From assembly GCA_937899245.1 (NCBI GenBank), contig CALDKB010000041.1, positions 39,238-103,237 on the forward strand: DNA of 64,000 nt, in the 5' to 3' direction. Below are positions 32,719 to 41,555 of this stretch, in pieces. The stretch comes from an uncultured Bacteroidales bacterium. Lineage in GTDB: Bacteria > Bacteroidota > Bacteroidia > Bacteroidales > ML635J-15. The position numbers and the translations under genes were made by a program. Position 1 is the first letter of the stretch; each line of letters begins with the position of its first letter. The notes below the pieces were generated by a model. That model did not search any database. It had not been told where the DNA came from and saw only the letters and a list, made by a program, of their open reading frames with translations.

Positions 32719-35157
32719 CTAATTATCAATTGAAATTTGATTCTTGTAGTATTCTGCTTTAGTGTTATTGCCGTTGGCTTTAAAATATCGGTATAGGGTC
32801 TCCGCGATATTTTTATTGCCGTGGAATTTTTCGTAGGCAATTTCCCAGTTCGAAATGGCATTTGTTGTATCGCCGGCCTGGATGTAGTAGTTGCCTAGGT
32901 CAACATAGGGAAGGTCCTTGTCGGGAAATGTCGCCACTTCTTTCTGTCCGAGCAGGATTCCGGTCCCAAAGTCGTTTGTTTGGCTGACGTATTTTTGGAC
33001 TTCGGGGACAACCGTCGCGAAATTGTTGCTTGTTAGCTTGTCGATGCAGAGTCTATAATATGCGGAAGCACTATCGTTCTGGCTTTCTTGTGCGTACGAT
33101 TGTGCGATGAAAAAATATGCCAGGTCGTAGGTCTTTGCATTATAGGTGTTTGACGAGATGTAGCTTTGCATATTCTCTATGGATTCGCCATAATTATGGT
33201 TCATGAAAAGCGAAAGGCCAAGGAAATAGTAAGAATTGCAGAGACTTGTGTCGCATTCAATCGCTTTCCTGAACATCATCTCGGATTTTTTGTAGTCCTC
33301 GAAAAACATCTGTCTCAGGTATCCGTAGTTGTACCATGCATTCCCGTATGTAGAGTCAATTGATAGTGCTTGACTGTACAAACTTTCAATATATTTTATG
33401 TCGTTTGCGTATTTTTTTGCAGGTGGTGTGCCGTCGTTATTTCTGTTTGCCTTTTCGAATAGCTTGTCAGACAGTAAGTTGGCATATATTACATTGGCTT
33501 TTGCACTTTCATGCAGGTATTTCATGTCGTGAGAGAAAAGAGTTTCTCTGTCTTTCCAATCCTTGTTGCGGCTAATTGTTATTGCCAGGTTGGGAAATGC
33601 AATTGCTGCTACTAGTAGATAGGTGGTAACTTTTTTTCCTTTCGTAATATTGTAGATTAAATAGCCGATTGCTAATGCAAAACCTATGCTTGGCATAAAT
33701 AGCATACGTTCTCCAATGACACCTGTAAAGGGAAAGAAGAAGTTTGCGAACGGGAAAATGGCAATAAGATAGAACAAAATTCCAAATGATGCGATATTGC
33801 GTCTGTTGAATAATGCTATTGCAATTATTACTAGTGCGATATGAATAATTATGGAAACAATTACAATAGGGTCGCTAAAATTTGCGTCGGGTATAATCTG
33901 GAAGCCGTAGTAGTAGCGTAACGGGTATGGGATAAAAAGCAGTTTCAGATAAAATGCTAGTCCATAGAAACCTATTGTGTATTTATTTGATAATGAGCCT
34001 GTTGCAAAAATTGGATTTTGCCATTTTGCCATTACAGCATTGCTTTTTGGTAGCAAGCTTTCGGGCAGATAGTGGGCTACGGCGATGATTGCACCCGAAC
34101 CAAGCAGTATTATTGCGGAAATGATAATAATTTTGGCTTTGTTCCAGTTAATATCGCTTTTATGTTCTGTTGGAAATAATGTGATTACCAGGAGAACCGT
34201 TGCTCCTAACAGGAAAATGTCTTTGTGAAGTACGACAAGTACAAGCGATAATGCCCAAATGATGAAATTTCGTGCCGATTTTTGAGAAATGTCCTTCCTT
34301 TTTGAAAGGAATAAAATGTATGTTGCCAAAAAAACGATGAATAGGACGTACCTTATCTGCTTAATGTAATTCGGAATATCGTATTTTATCCTTAAAGCGA
34401 ATAGTATTGCATCGAAAATGATGTTTATCGCGGCTATAATCAGAAGTATATGTTTTTGGTCGTAGGTGTCGGAAATGAATTTTAATTTTTTGACGAATGG
34501 GACTTTCAGTATGAAGTCGCTGCGGAAAAATAAGATTGACAATGGTGTTATTGCAAGCCATACAATTGCCGATTCCTTGGTTAAAAAGCCAATTCCGAGC
34601 AGGAGCATTGCTGCAATTATGTCGATTATCTTCTTCTTGTCGACGAATCTCAGTGCCAGTATTGCCGACGACAGGCAGAAAGCAAGGCAGAGTATTTCCT
34701 CGCGGTTTTTCAAGCTCAGCACTACTTCTGTGTGAATTGCGTGTGCCATGAAGATTACCGTAGTTATGGTTGCGATGGCATAGCATGAGGATGCAAACTT
34801 TGTCTGCAATAGGTTTCGCAGGAAGAAAAATAGCAAAATGCATACTAGAATGTAGTAGACAATGTTGAAAAAGTGTCCTATAGATGCCGATTCGCCAAAA
34901 ATTTGGTATTCGATTGCAAAGATTGCTATTGTAACAGGTCGGTAGCCGAACAATACACCACCGCTGTTATTGTACCGCGACGCAAAAATTTCGGGAATTC
35001 CTTTAATGCCTTGTTTTACAAGCTGGTGGTTTTCGCAGACGTAGTCGTCGTCAATGTTGTAGCCGTTTGAAATTGAAAATCCGTATAGCACAAAGCCAAG
35101 CACCGCTATGGCGATAATTATTTTTAGTAATTTTCTGTCTTTGGATGGCTTTTCCAT
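32719..35157 (-). CDS. Multi-pass membrane protein with C-terminal TPR repeats
   Basis: The 812-aa protein (ATG at 35155-35157) has about a dozen transmembrane segments. The N-terminal loop DDDYVCENH, then YRPVTIAIFAIEYQIFG and GHFFNIVYYILVCILL, recall the glycosyltransferase-C/PMT fold, where an acidic pair follows the first helix. The last 250 residues are TPR units (YGNAWYNYGYLRQMF, LCNSYYFLGLSLFMNHNYGE, LPYVDLGNYYIQAGDT). This matches the TMTC-like architecture, so it may transfer a sugar from a lipid carrier to protein, but this is inference. An ATG at 35166 is an equally possible start. Upstream on the minus strand, TAATTTCG resembles a -7 box. Confidence 0.75.
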   Translation of the reverse strand: MEKPSKDRKLLKIIIAIAVLGFVLYGFSISNGYNIDDDYVCENHQLVKQGIKGIPEIFASRYNNSGGVLFGYRPVTIAIFAIEYQIFGESASIGHFFNIVYYILVCILLFFFLRNLLQTKFASSCYAIATITTVIFMAHAIHTEVVLSLKNREEILCLAFCLSSAILALRFVDKKKIIDIIAAMLLLGIGFLTKESAIVWLAITPLSILFFRSDFILKVPFVKKLKFISDTYDQKHILLIIAAINIIFDAILFALRIKYDIPNYIKQIRYVLFIVFLATYILFLSKRKDISQKSARNFIIWALSLVLVVLHKDIFLLGATVLLVITLFPTEHKSDINWNKAKIIIISAIILLGSGAIIAVAHYLPESLLPKSNAVMAKWQNPIFATGSLSNKYTIGFYGLAFYLKLLFIPYPLRYYYGFQIIPDANFSDPIVIVSIIIHIALVIIAIALFNRRNIASFGILFYLIAIFPFANFFFPFTGVIGERMLFMPSIGFALAIGYLIYNITKGKKVTTYLLVAAIAFPNLAITISRNKDWKDRETLFSHDMKYLHESAKANVIYANLLSDKLFEKANRNNDGTPPAKKYANDIKYIESLYSQALSIDSTYGNAWYNYGYLRQMFFEDYKKSEMMFRKAIECDTSLCNSYYFLGLSLFMNHNYGESIENMQSYISSNTYNAKTYDLAYFFIAQSYAQESQNDSASAYYRLCIDKLTSNNFATVVPEVQKYVSQTNDFGTGILLGQKEVATFPDKDLPYVDLGNYYIQAGDTTNAISNWEIAYEKFHGNKNIAETLYRYFKANGNNTKAEYYKNQISIDN

Positions 35158-35385
35158 GAAAAACATTTGTAACGGTGCGAAATTAGTGCTTTTTTCGATT
35201 GATTGCAAAGAAAGATATTTTGCGGTTAGTTGGCCACAAAATATGCGGCTTATTTTCTGCAAAAAATTATAATGTTTTTATAAACAAGAATATATGAACT
35301 TTGAATGCGACTAGAATTTTCAAACCGCGCAGCGTCAAGCGTGCAACGTTCAAACTACTTGTAACTGCGTAGCCATTCGCAGCGT

Positions 35386-36666
35386 TTACCTTATCACAAC
35401 AATTTTTTCTGTTATGCTGGTGTCGTTTCCGTAAATACTAATGAAATATATGCCGTCGTTAAGGTCGCTGATGTCTATGGTTTTGTTGTTCTCGCCTTGT
35501 TTTACAATGATTCCGTTTGTGTTGTAGATTGTGAATGCAAAGTCTTTGTCGGTAGCAATGTTTACTATATTTGATGCCGGATTTGGAAATATGCTCGTGT
35601 TGTCATTTGATATTTCGTTTGCCGTTGTGATGCCCGTACAGTCGTCGAGATGAGTGTTGTATTGAGCAAGGAAATCCAAAGTAATATGCAGGCAGGTGTC
35701 GAACTTCTCCGGTATAATGCTGATGAGGTTGCTGCCAAGATAAAAGACGTGCTCTTCGTCTTCAAACACATGGAATTCGTGTTGGATGTTGTAGCTGGTA
35801 AGCACCGAGTCGATAATTGCGGAACCGTCCATTTCTGGCGCAATGTTAGTGCTGATTCCGCCCCATTTGTCGCCGTACGGTGTTCCGTGACCAATTACAA
35901 CAGTCTGGTCGGCTGTTCCGTGTATCATGCAGATTGGTGTCCGTTCGTCTTCGTCGATGTAGTTCTTGTCGATAACGGCTCCCCATTCAGCCACAATGCC
36001 GGCAACGTCTGAAGTGTGGTTTAGGTACTGTTGGTCGCCGGTTGAGTTAAGAGCCCCCATGTCGTCGCGGCTACCTATGCCGAACAGCCCGCCTTCCGAT
36101 GCGTATGTTTCTTCAGGCCTTTCGTCGTCGTCCATATAAAGGGAGTGCAGGCACGAGATTGTTCCCGACGAACTGCCAATTAGGAAAATCTGTGTGGTGT
36201 CTATTCTGTATGTTTCATAGTTACCTTTGAAATAACGAATTGCAGAGTTGACATCTTGTGCGGCAGCATACATTTCGCGTATTACTTTTGTTTTCGAAAT
36301 GTTTGATAGTGATAATGTTATAAGTCGGTAGTCGATAGAAGCGACTGCATATCCGTAGTGCGCCAGCGAATCGCCATACGAAACCATATCGACCCAAGTC
36401 CTGTCGCCGGCAACAAAGGCACCACCAAAAACCGTTATTACCAGTGGTCTATACTGCATGGTATCGTTAGCAGGTTCGTAAAAATCGAAATATAAGTTCT
36501 TGGGTGTGTCGCCTCCGTCGGGAAGTGGCGATGCGTATAAAATTTCTGTTTGAGTGTTTATTTCATCAAAATATCGGCTTGTGAAACGACATTGCTCTTG
36601 CGAAAATGCTTGAGAAATGGCGACAACGGTAATAGCTGCAATAAAGAGTGCCTTTTTCATGTTCAT
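35386..36666 (-). CDS. Secreted alpha/beta-hydrolase (esterase/lipase-like) with T9SS sorting domain
   Basis: With the ATG at 36664-36666 this is a 426-aa exported protein (signal peptide ending near AFSQEQ). VFGGAFVAGDR corresponds to the oxyanion-hole HGGxxxxG of carboxylesterases, with Phe replacing His. The nucleophile elbow is IGSSSGT, and CMIHGTADQTV supplies a possible acidic residue. HVFEDEEHVF holds the candidate His. The C-terminus is a type IX sorting domain (IFPNPASNIVNI ... GIYFISIYGN). It is the third gene after the hemerythrin and LuxR genes with a 4-bp gap, which is unusual company for a secreted esterase. A start at 36684 would overlap luxR. Confidence 0.85.
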   Translation of the reverse strand: MNMKKALFIAAITVVAISQAFSQEQCRFTSRYFDEINTQTEILYASPLPDGGDTPKNLYFDFYEPANDTMQYRPLVITVFGGAFVAGDRTWVDMVSYGDSLAHYGYAVASIDYRLITLSLSNISKTKVIREMYAAAQDVNSAIRYFKGNYETYRIDTTQIFLIGSSSGTISCLHSLYMDDDERPEETYASEGGLFGIGSRDDMGALNSTGDQQYLNHTSDVAGIVAEWGAVIDKNYIDEDERTPICMIHGTADQTVVIGHGTPYGDKWGGISTNIAPEMDGSAIIDSVLTSYNIQHEFHVFEDEEHVFYLGSNLISIIPEKFDTCLHITLDFLAQYNTHLDDCTGITTANEISNDNTSIFPNPASNIVNIATDKDFAFTIYNTNGIIVKQGENNKTIDISDLNDGIYFISIYGNDTSITEKIVVIR

Positions 36667-36670
36667 ATTG

Positions 36671-37267
36671 TTAAAAATCTTCAATGTCTACTAGTTTGTT
36701 CATCACTGCATAGATTGTTAGTCCGGAAATACTGTTGATGCCAAGCTTGTGTGAAATGTTTTTGCGATGTGAAATTACCGTGTGTACCGATAGGTTGAAT
36801 TCGTCGGCAATCTCCTTGTTTGTCTTGCCTTTGGCAACGGCAGTAAGTATTTCGCGTTCGCGGGATGACAGTTCGTTGCTATTGTCGGTTTGCTCCTTTT
36901 CCGACGAATTACGTATTGCCGACAACAGTCTTTTTTCAATTTGTGCTTGCGTGAAGTAAATGCTTATGTAGCCGTCGTAGTGTCGGAATGTTTCCTCGTC
37001 GTATGGTCCATAGCTAATTGCTACAAACACAGTCCCTTCGTGTGCTGGAATCATCGCTTTTGGATCCGAGTGCCCGTTTATGGTTGCGACTGCAGGGTTT
37101 ACGATTATAATGTCGGTGTTCCCGTTCTGGAAGTCGTTGTATGTCTGCAAGTTTGTGAAAAAATTTGCTATGGTGAAGTCGGCACAGTCGCCAATCATCT
37201 TCGATAGTCCGGTAGCGACAATTGGAGATGGTTCTATAATTGTTATCTTGTATTTGGCGTGTGTCAT
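36671..37267 (-). CDS. LuxR-family regulator with atypical receiver domain
   Basis: The 198-aa protein ends in a clear LuxR helix-turn-helix (ELSSREREILTAVAKGKTNK, then EIADEFNLSVHTVISHRKNI). The N-terminal half has receiver-like spacing, but the phosphoacceptor position reads IIIVNPAV, Asn instead of Asp. The N-terminal acidic pair is reduced to IIEPS. It is probably not controlled by phosphorylation. Its ATG overlaps the stop of the hemerythrin gene by 3 bp, a gene pair seen in other Bacteroidales, so it may respond to iron, oxygen or nitrosative stress. The link is inferred from context. Confidence 0.85.
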   Translation of the reverse strand: MTHAKYKITIIEPSPIVATGLSKMIGDCADFTIANFFTNLQTYNDFQNGNTDIIIVNPAVATINGHSDPKAMIPAHEGTVFVAISYGPYDEETFRHYDGYISIYFTQAQIEKRLLSAIRNSSEKEQTDNSNELSSREREILTAVAKGKTNKEIADEFNLSVHTVISHRKNISHKLGINSISGLTIYAVMNKLVDIEDF

Positions 37268-37956
37268 TGTATTTCAAATTTTGATACCAGAGGAATAAGT
37301 ATTTTGTTTTCGATGAGCGAATGACGGCGTATGTCGTCGCCAGTTTTGAATATGTCGTTCAGCACATCTATCCGGGCCTGTCGATTTTCGTTTTCGGGCA
37401 GGTACTTCAGCACTATGTTCTTCAGGTCGAGAAGTTTTTCGTCGATATCGCTATGGTTTTCCTCAAAGTTGCTGATGCGGAATTTCTTGTCTTCGTTATG
37501 TGGCTCCTTGACAAGCGAAAGCACGTATGGAAAAACCGTATTTTCTTCATATTCAAGATGCTTGTGAATCTCTTCGTCGTAGTCGTCGTAAAACTTGTTG
37601 AGTATTCGTTTGCTGGTGTCCTCGCAGTTTTCGAGCATTGCATGTATGTTGGTGTGCAGGTGCGGCAGACAGTTTTCGAGCCAATACTTATGTGTACGTT
37701 GCAAATATCCTATGATTTTTGGGATGTCTGATTTTTTAAGATTTTCGGTTCTCGGGACAAATGTATCGGACGAATAAACCCTGCAAATCATAATGAAAAG
37801 GTCGGTTGAGAGTCCGTATTGCTTGCAGATTTCGTCGATAGTAGCTTCTCCGAAACCGAAGTTAATGTCAAGGCGTTCGATTACGGAAAGTACAGCCGAA
37901 TCTGTAATTATGTCGGCGATTTTCATCCGTGAAGAAAATATTGTGCTGTGAGCCAT
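37264..37956 (-). CDS. Hemerythrin-domain protein of the RIC/ScdA type
   Basis: This 230-aa protein begins with a ScdA-like N-terminal domain (IADIITDSAVLSVIERLDIN, FGFGEATIDEICKQYGL). A four-helix hemerythrin domain follows, with iron-ligand candidates in HKYWLENCLPHLHTNIH, HKHLEYEENTVFPYV, EENHSDIDEKL and IRRHSLIENKILIP. RIC proteins (YtfE/ScdA) repair iron-sulphur clusters damaged by nitric oxide or peroxide. The CPP motif that binds the second di-iron ligand in YtfE is not seen. A shorter start at 37926 is possible. A promoter lies 89 bp upstream. It is the first gene of the hemerythrin-luxR-esterase cluster. Confidence 0.88.
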   Translation of the reverse strand: MAHSTIFSSRMKIADIITDSAVLSVIERLDINFGFGEATIDEICKQYGLSTDLFIMICRVYSSDTFVPRTENLKKSDIPKIIGYLQRTHKYWLENCLPHLHTNIHAMLENCEDTSKRILNKFYDDYDEEIHKHLEYEENTVFPYVLSLVKEPHNEDKKFRISNFEENHSDIDEKLLDLKNIVLKYLPENENRQARIDVLNDIFKTGDDIRRHSLIENKILIPLVSKFEIQ

Positions 37957-38281
37957 AAGAGATATTTTTATGATGTCAAAAATAGGAAAAACTTTGTTAT
38001 GTATCCAATTTTTAATTTAAACAGAGCGTCTGTATTGTATTAACCAAAGGTAATAAAATAAATCTTTCAAAGTCTAAAATTTATAAAAAAACAATCTTTG
38101 AAGATTTAAAATTCTTAAAAAATCAATCTTCGAAAGTGCAAATAAAGATGGCTGACGCCGTTTGACGCTTCGCTGTTTGAAGTAGTTTGACGGCTACGCC
38201 GTTTTTCGCTTACGCGTTTCTTGGTTTATCCGTAACGTTGTATGTGGCTCTGCTAACTTAGAAATCTACAACTCCAGAACC
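37957..38281. other. Intergenic region between hemerythrin and feoB genes
   Basis: No gene is seen. An A+T-rich stretch (about 38055-38140) holds imperfect direct copies of CAATCTTTGAAG/CAATCTTCGAAAG. This is followed by a stretch rich in GACGCCGTTT/TACGCCGTTT-like words (38150-38215). The hemerythrin promoter lies at 38045-38052. Confidence 0.5.
38045..38052 (-). promoter_or_regulatory. Probable promoter of the hemerythrin operon
   Basis: On the minus strand TACCTTTG fits TAnnTTTG. It lies 89 bp upstream of the hemerythrin ATG, leaving a leader long enough for regulation. Confidence 0.6.
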
Positions 38282-40690
38282 CTAAAACCAAACACTCCCC
38301 AACAAGTATGCACCCCATGCCACAATCCATGCCACTGCAGTGTTGTAAACGACCGTAAACGCCGCCCAGCCAACTTTTTTGGTTTCGCTGAATATTGCCG
38401 CAATGGTCGCCATACATGGAAAACACAGAAGCATGAAAATCATCATCGCAAGGGCGGAGGCATTGTCGAAGTCTCCACTTTTCACAAGCGATTCGCCAAG
38501 TTCCATTTCGTTTTCATCGGCATAAAGCACACCTAAAGTGCTAACAGCTATTTCCTTTGCGGGCAGACTTGCAACTACGGCTATGCATGCTTTCCAGCCG
38601 AGCCCGAGCGGACGCATTGCCGGCTCAAAGAACTTGCCAATCTTTCCAAGATACGAGTTCTCGCAGTCTATTTCGCTAGCCGAAGTTTCTGTTTTCACAA
38701 TGTTTCCGCTTGCGTCAATGTCTTCGTGAACGGGGCGTGGAAAATATGTCAACAGCCAGATGACAATAGATGCGCTGAGAATTATAGTCCCAATCTTCTT
38801 GATATATTGTACGCACTTGTCCCACATGTGCTTCAGTACGGCAATGGGGGTTGGCATGCGGTAGGGTGGAAGTTCCATTACAAACGGAGTTTCGTCCTTG
38901 CCGAATTTTACTATCCTTAGCAGTTTTGCACTTAATACTGCCGCCAGAATTCCAAGGACATATAGCAAAATCATTACAGTTGCAGCATGATTTGGAAAAA
39001 AAGCCCCGGCAAACAATACATAAATAGGTAGGCGCGCACTGCACGACATAAACGGAACCACCAGTATGGTTATCAGTCGGCTGCTACGGCTTTCTATGGC
39101 CCTTGTCGCCATTATAGCAGGTGTGTTGCATCCAAATCCCATAAGCATTGGAATGAACGATTTGCCGTGAAGTCCCATTTTGTGCATTACATTGTCCATG
39201 ATGAAAGCTGCGCGCGACATGTAGCCCGAATCTTCCATCAGCGAGATAAAAAGGTATAGAATTAGAATGTTTGGCACGAACGAGCAAACAGCACCAATGC
39301 CGGCTATTACTCCGTCGACAAGTAGCGAGCGCCATGCATTGTTGGGCATTATGGAGTTTAGCCAACCGCCGAGCGAGGAAAATCCCATGTCAATCCATTC
39401 TTGCGGGAAAGCCCCAAGCTTAAATGTTACGAAGAACATAAGCCACATAATTAGAATGAAAAGCGGAAATCCCAACCATTTGTTGGCTACAAGCTTGTCG
39501 ATGCGACGTGTTTTGCGGTTGATATCGTTCTTGCCCTCCACGTATGTTTCGTGCAATGCACCGGTGATAAATCCGTATTTTGCATCGCTGAAAGCCATTT
39601 CGGCATCCTTTTTTAGTTCCTTTTGTATGATTTTCGCTGATGATTCGGCTTGTTTTGCTAGTTCTTCGTAGTCTTTGCTATTTCTTAGGATGTTGTGTAC
39701 TTCCTTGTCGCCTTCGATTAATTTTAGCGCCCAGTAGCGAGCTGGAAATTGCTGTGGAAAATCGTCGTTTTTGTGCAAAATCGCAGTTATGGATTCTATT
39801 TCAGGTTCTATAATATTGCCATAATTAATATGAACATGCCTTGCTTCCTTGTTTCGTCCTTCAAAAAGTTCGATGATGGTGTCGAGCAGTTTGTCGAGTC
39901 CTTGACCATTTTTTGCAACGGTCGGAACCATAGGTACGCCCATCATTGAGCCTAGTTGTTCATAGTCTAGTTTTGCACCGCTTGCCGAAAGTTCATCGTA
40001 CATGTTTAATGCAACCGCAACGCGCTGGCTCAGGTCGATAAGTTCTGTCGTCAGATAAAGATTTCTTTCAAGATTTGAAGCTACAACTGAATTCACGATG
40101 ACGTCTGGCATCGATTTCAGCAAATGTCGTCGCACATAGACTTCTTCGGGCGAATAAGCTGAAAGAGAGTAGGTTCCGGGCAGGTCGGTTACATTGAAAT
40201 GGTAGCCCTTGTAGTTGAAATGTCCGGTTTTCACGTCGACGGTTACACCGCTGTAGTTGCCCACATGCTCGTTTCCGCCCGAAAGAGCGTTGAAAAGCGA
40301 TGTTTTGCCGCTGTTCGGGTTGCCGACAAATGCAATATTTATTATGTTGCGTTGGGTTGTCTTGTGCAGATTTGTAAAACATCCAGAATTGCAGGCCCCG
40401 CAGTCGCCACATGCAAAATAGTTGGGCGCTTTTGCGTCTTCGGCCGAAAGAACGGCGTCGGCCTCCTCTTCCGAAAGCACTTCAATCATTTCGGCTTCGC
40501 TGCGTCGCAACGAAACATCATAGCCCATGATGGTGTACTTTATCGGGTCGTTCATCGGGGCGTCGATTATCGAGACAACCTTTTGACCGCGGACAAATCC
40601 CATTTCCATTATCCTTTTCCTGAATCCGCCGTGTCCCGACACCTTTATGATGACCGCCGACTCTCCGTTCCTAAGTTCCGATAGTTTCAT
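38282..40690 (-). CDS. feoB: FeoA-FeoB fusion, ferrous iron transporter
   Basis: The 802-aa protein starts with a FeoA (SH3-like) domain (residues 1-75, MKLSELRNGESAVIIKVSGH). A cysteine-rich linker (CGDCGACNSGC) follows. The FeoB G domain has G1 GNPNSGKTSLFNAL near residue 120, DLPGTYSL and NMYDEL. The membrane core contains the Gate motifs (IPMLMGFGCNTPAIMATRAI and SLPAKEIAVSTLG). It imports Fe(II) across the inner membrane under GTP control. The fusion is the usual form in Bacteroidota. It is monocistronic, upstream of the hemerythrin cluster on the same strand, with a 325-bp gap. Confidence 0.96.
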   Translation of the reverse strand: MKLSELRNGESAVIIKVSGHGGFRKRIMEMGFVRGQKVVSIIDAPMNDPIKYTIMGYDVSLRRSEAEMIEVLSEEEADAVLSAEDAKAPNYFACGDCGACNSGCFTNLHKTTQRNIINIAFVGNPNSGKTSLFNALSGGNEHVGNYSGVTVDVKTGHFNYKGYHFNVTDLPGTYSLSAYSPEEVYVRRHLLKSMPDVIVNSVVASNLERNLYLTTELIDLSQRVAVALNMYDELSASGAKLDYEQLGSMMGVPMVPTVAKNGQGLDKLLDTIIELFEGRNKEARHVHINYGNIIEPEIESITAILHKNDDFPQQFPARYWALKLIEGDKEVHNILRNSKDYEELAKQAESSAKIIQKELKKDAEMAFSDAKYGFITGALHETYVEGKNDINRKTRRIDKLVANKWLGFPLFILIMWLMFFVTFKLGAFPQEWIDMGFSSLGGWLNSIMPNNAWRSLLVDGVIAGIGAVCSFVPNILILYLFISLMEDSGYMSRAAFIMDNVMHKMGLHGKSFIPMLMGFGCNTPAIMATRAIESRSSRLITILVVPFMSCSARLPIYVLFAGAFFPNHAATVMILLYVLGILAAVLSAKLLRIVKFGKDETPFVMELPPYRMPTPIAVLKHMWDKCVQYIKKIGTIILSASIVIWLLTYFPRPVHEDIDASGNIVKTETSASEIDCENSYLGKIGKFFEPAMRPLGLGWKACIAVVASLPAKEIAVSTLGVLYADENEMELGESLVKSGDFDNASALAMMIFMLLCFPCMATIAAIFSETKKVGWAAFTVVYNTAVAWIVAWGAYLLGSVWF

Positions 40691-40712
40691 TGCAATATAT
40701 TATTTCACGATG

Positions 40713-40720
40713 CAAAAATA
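40713..40720 (-). promoter_or_regulatory. Probable promoter of feoB
   Basis: On the minus strand TATTTTTG fits TAnnTTTG, 22 bp before the feoB ATG. I could not identify a Fur box. Confidence 0.6.
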
Positions 40721-40993
40721 TTATGGAGAGACAAGGCGAGCAATCACTATTTGTTGGGATTTTGGGAGGGGCGGCTAACCCAAATAAACAAGGAAGATCT
40801 CTCTTAGCTGGCTGCCTGCATTGAGCGTCAGTCGAAATGAGTTAGTCGAAGCCACGTTGTTGAAATCAATCCTAACAAGCGATTTGTATTATTTATGCTT
40901 CTTATAAATCTTTGTTAATTAAGGTAATAACGTTGCATTTTATTTCTTTTTCAAAATAATTGAAAAAAGATTTGTCACTTAATAAAAAATGCC

Positions 40994-41001
40994 TACCTTT
41001 G
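40994..41001 (+). promoter_or_regulatory. Promoter of tRNA-Lys
   Basis: TACCTTTG fits TAnnTTTG and is 15 bp before the mature tRNA 5' end. Confidence 0.65.
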
Positions 41002-41016
41002 CACTCGCTTTTGCAC

Positions 41017-41089
41017 CGGTCCGTAGCTCAGCTGGTAGAGCACCTGACTCTTAATCAGGGTGTCGAGGGTTCGAGCCCCTCCGGACCGA
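41017..41089 (+). tRNA. tRNA-Lys (anticodon CUU), integration site
   Basis: The acceptor CGGTCCG pairs with CGGACCG. The D arm is GCTCAGCTGGTAGAGC. The anticodon stem CCTGA/TCAGG holds CTCTTAA, giving anticodon CTT. The T arm is GAGGGTTCGAGCCCCTC. CCA is not encoded. The last 8 nt together with the following 12 nt recur at 54091-54110, so this gene was the target of the island that follows. Confidence 0.95.
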
Positions 41090-41101
41090 CAGAAATCTCG
41101 C
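41082..41101 (+). repeat. attL-like direct repeat
   Basis: CGGACCGACAGAAATCTCGC spans the tRNA-Lys 3' end and 12 nt of flank. An identical copy lies at 54091-54110, and together they bound the type I RM island. In both copies a hairpin and a T-run follow. Confidence 0.85.
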
Positions 41102-41122
41102 CCAATCCAATGGGCTTTTTTT
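41100..41122 (+). terminator. Terminator of tRNA-Lys
   Basis: The stem GCCCA / TGGGC is followed by seven T. Confidence 0.65.
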
Positions 41123-41555
41123 ATGTCCAATCTGAAAGTGATAATCGTGATTTTCAGTATTTTGTAAAATGTGGTTTTGATGAATTAGGAAGATTTTTTT
41201 ATAATTTTACACTTATCAAAGACTTGTGTAATTTTGGAAAATCAATTTTAGTTCAGTGCAATTTCAGTGCAACATTATTTTTTGTTCAAAATTCTATGTT
41301 CCAATCAGTTGTATGTGCAATTGATTTTAATCTAGATGGGTGTGTTATGGCTTCAATATGATACTTTTATGACTTGGATTTGGCATTGAATACGACCTTG
41401 TTCTCGACATATTGCTTCTTTTTATCATTTGTTGATAATTTCATCTGCTAATTTTCAAAATCTTCTAAAGTTTAATAGTAACTTTGTCAGTTTGTACATA
41501 AATGTAATGAGTGTCATTAAGACACGAATTGCATAACTACTAACTACAATATTAT
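41123..41555. other. A+T-rich left end of the island
   Basis: There is no integrase or other credible gene in this 433-bp stretch. It holds a tandem pair of TTCAGTGCAA at 41252-41261 and 41263-41272. An open frame crosses the tRNA and ends at 41361, but it has no recognisable domain and I do not call it. The hsdM promoter should lie near 41440-41550; no exact TAnnTTTG was found. Confidence 0.5.
41252..41272 (+). repeat. Tandem 10-bp repeat near the island end
   Basis: TTCAGTGCAA occurs twice, 11 bp apart. Direct repeats at this distance from an att core are typical of integrase arm-type sites. Confidence 0.5.

Larger units (their letters stand above)
40691..41016. other. Intergenic region between feoB and tRNA-Lys
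   Basis: It holds the feoB promoter on the minus strand (40713-40720) and the tRNA-Lys promoter on the plus strand (40994-41001). No gene or strong repeat is seen between them. Confidence 0.6.

Noticed and set aside
40960..41361. Open frame crossing tRNA-Lys, with a segment (GFFYVQSES...) faintly like a GIY-YIG start
   Set aside because: Most of the frame is the tRNA itself, and downstream there is no second GIY-YIG block, arginine or glutamate signature. Treated as non-coding.
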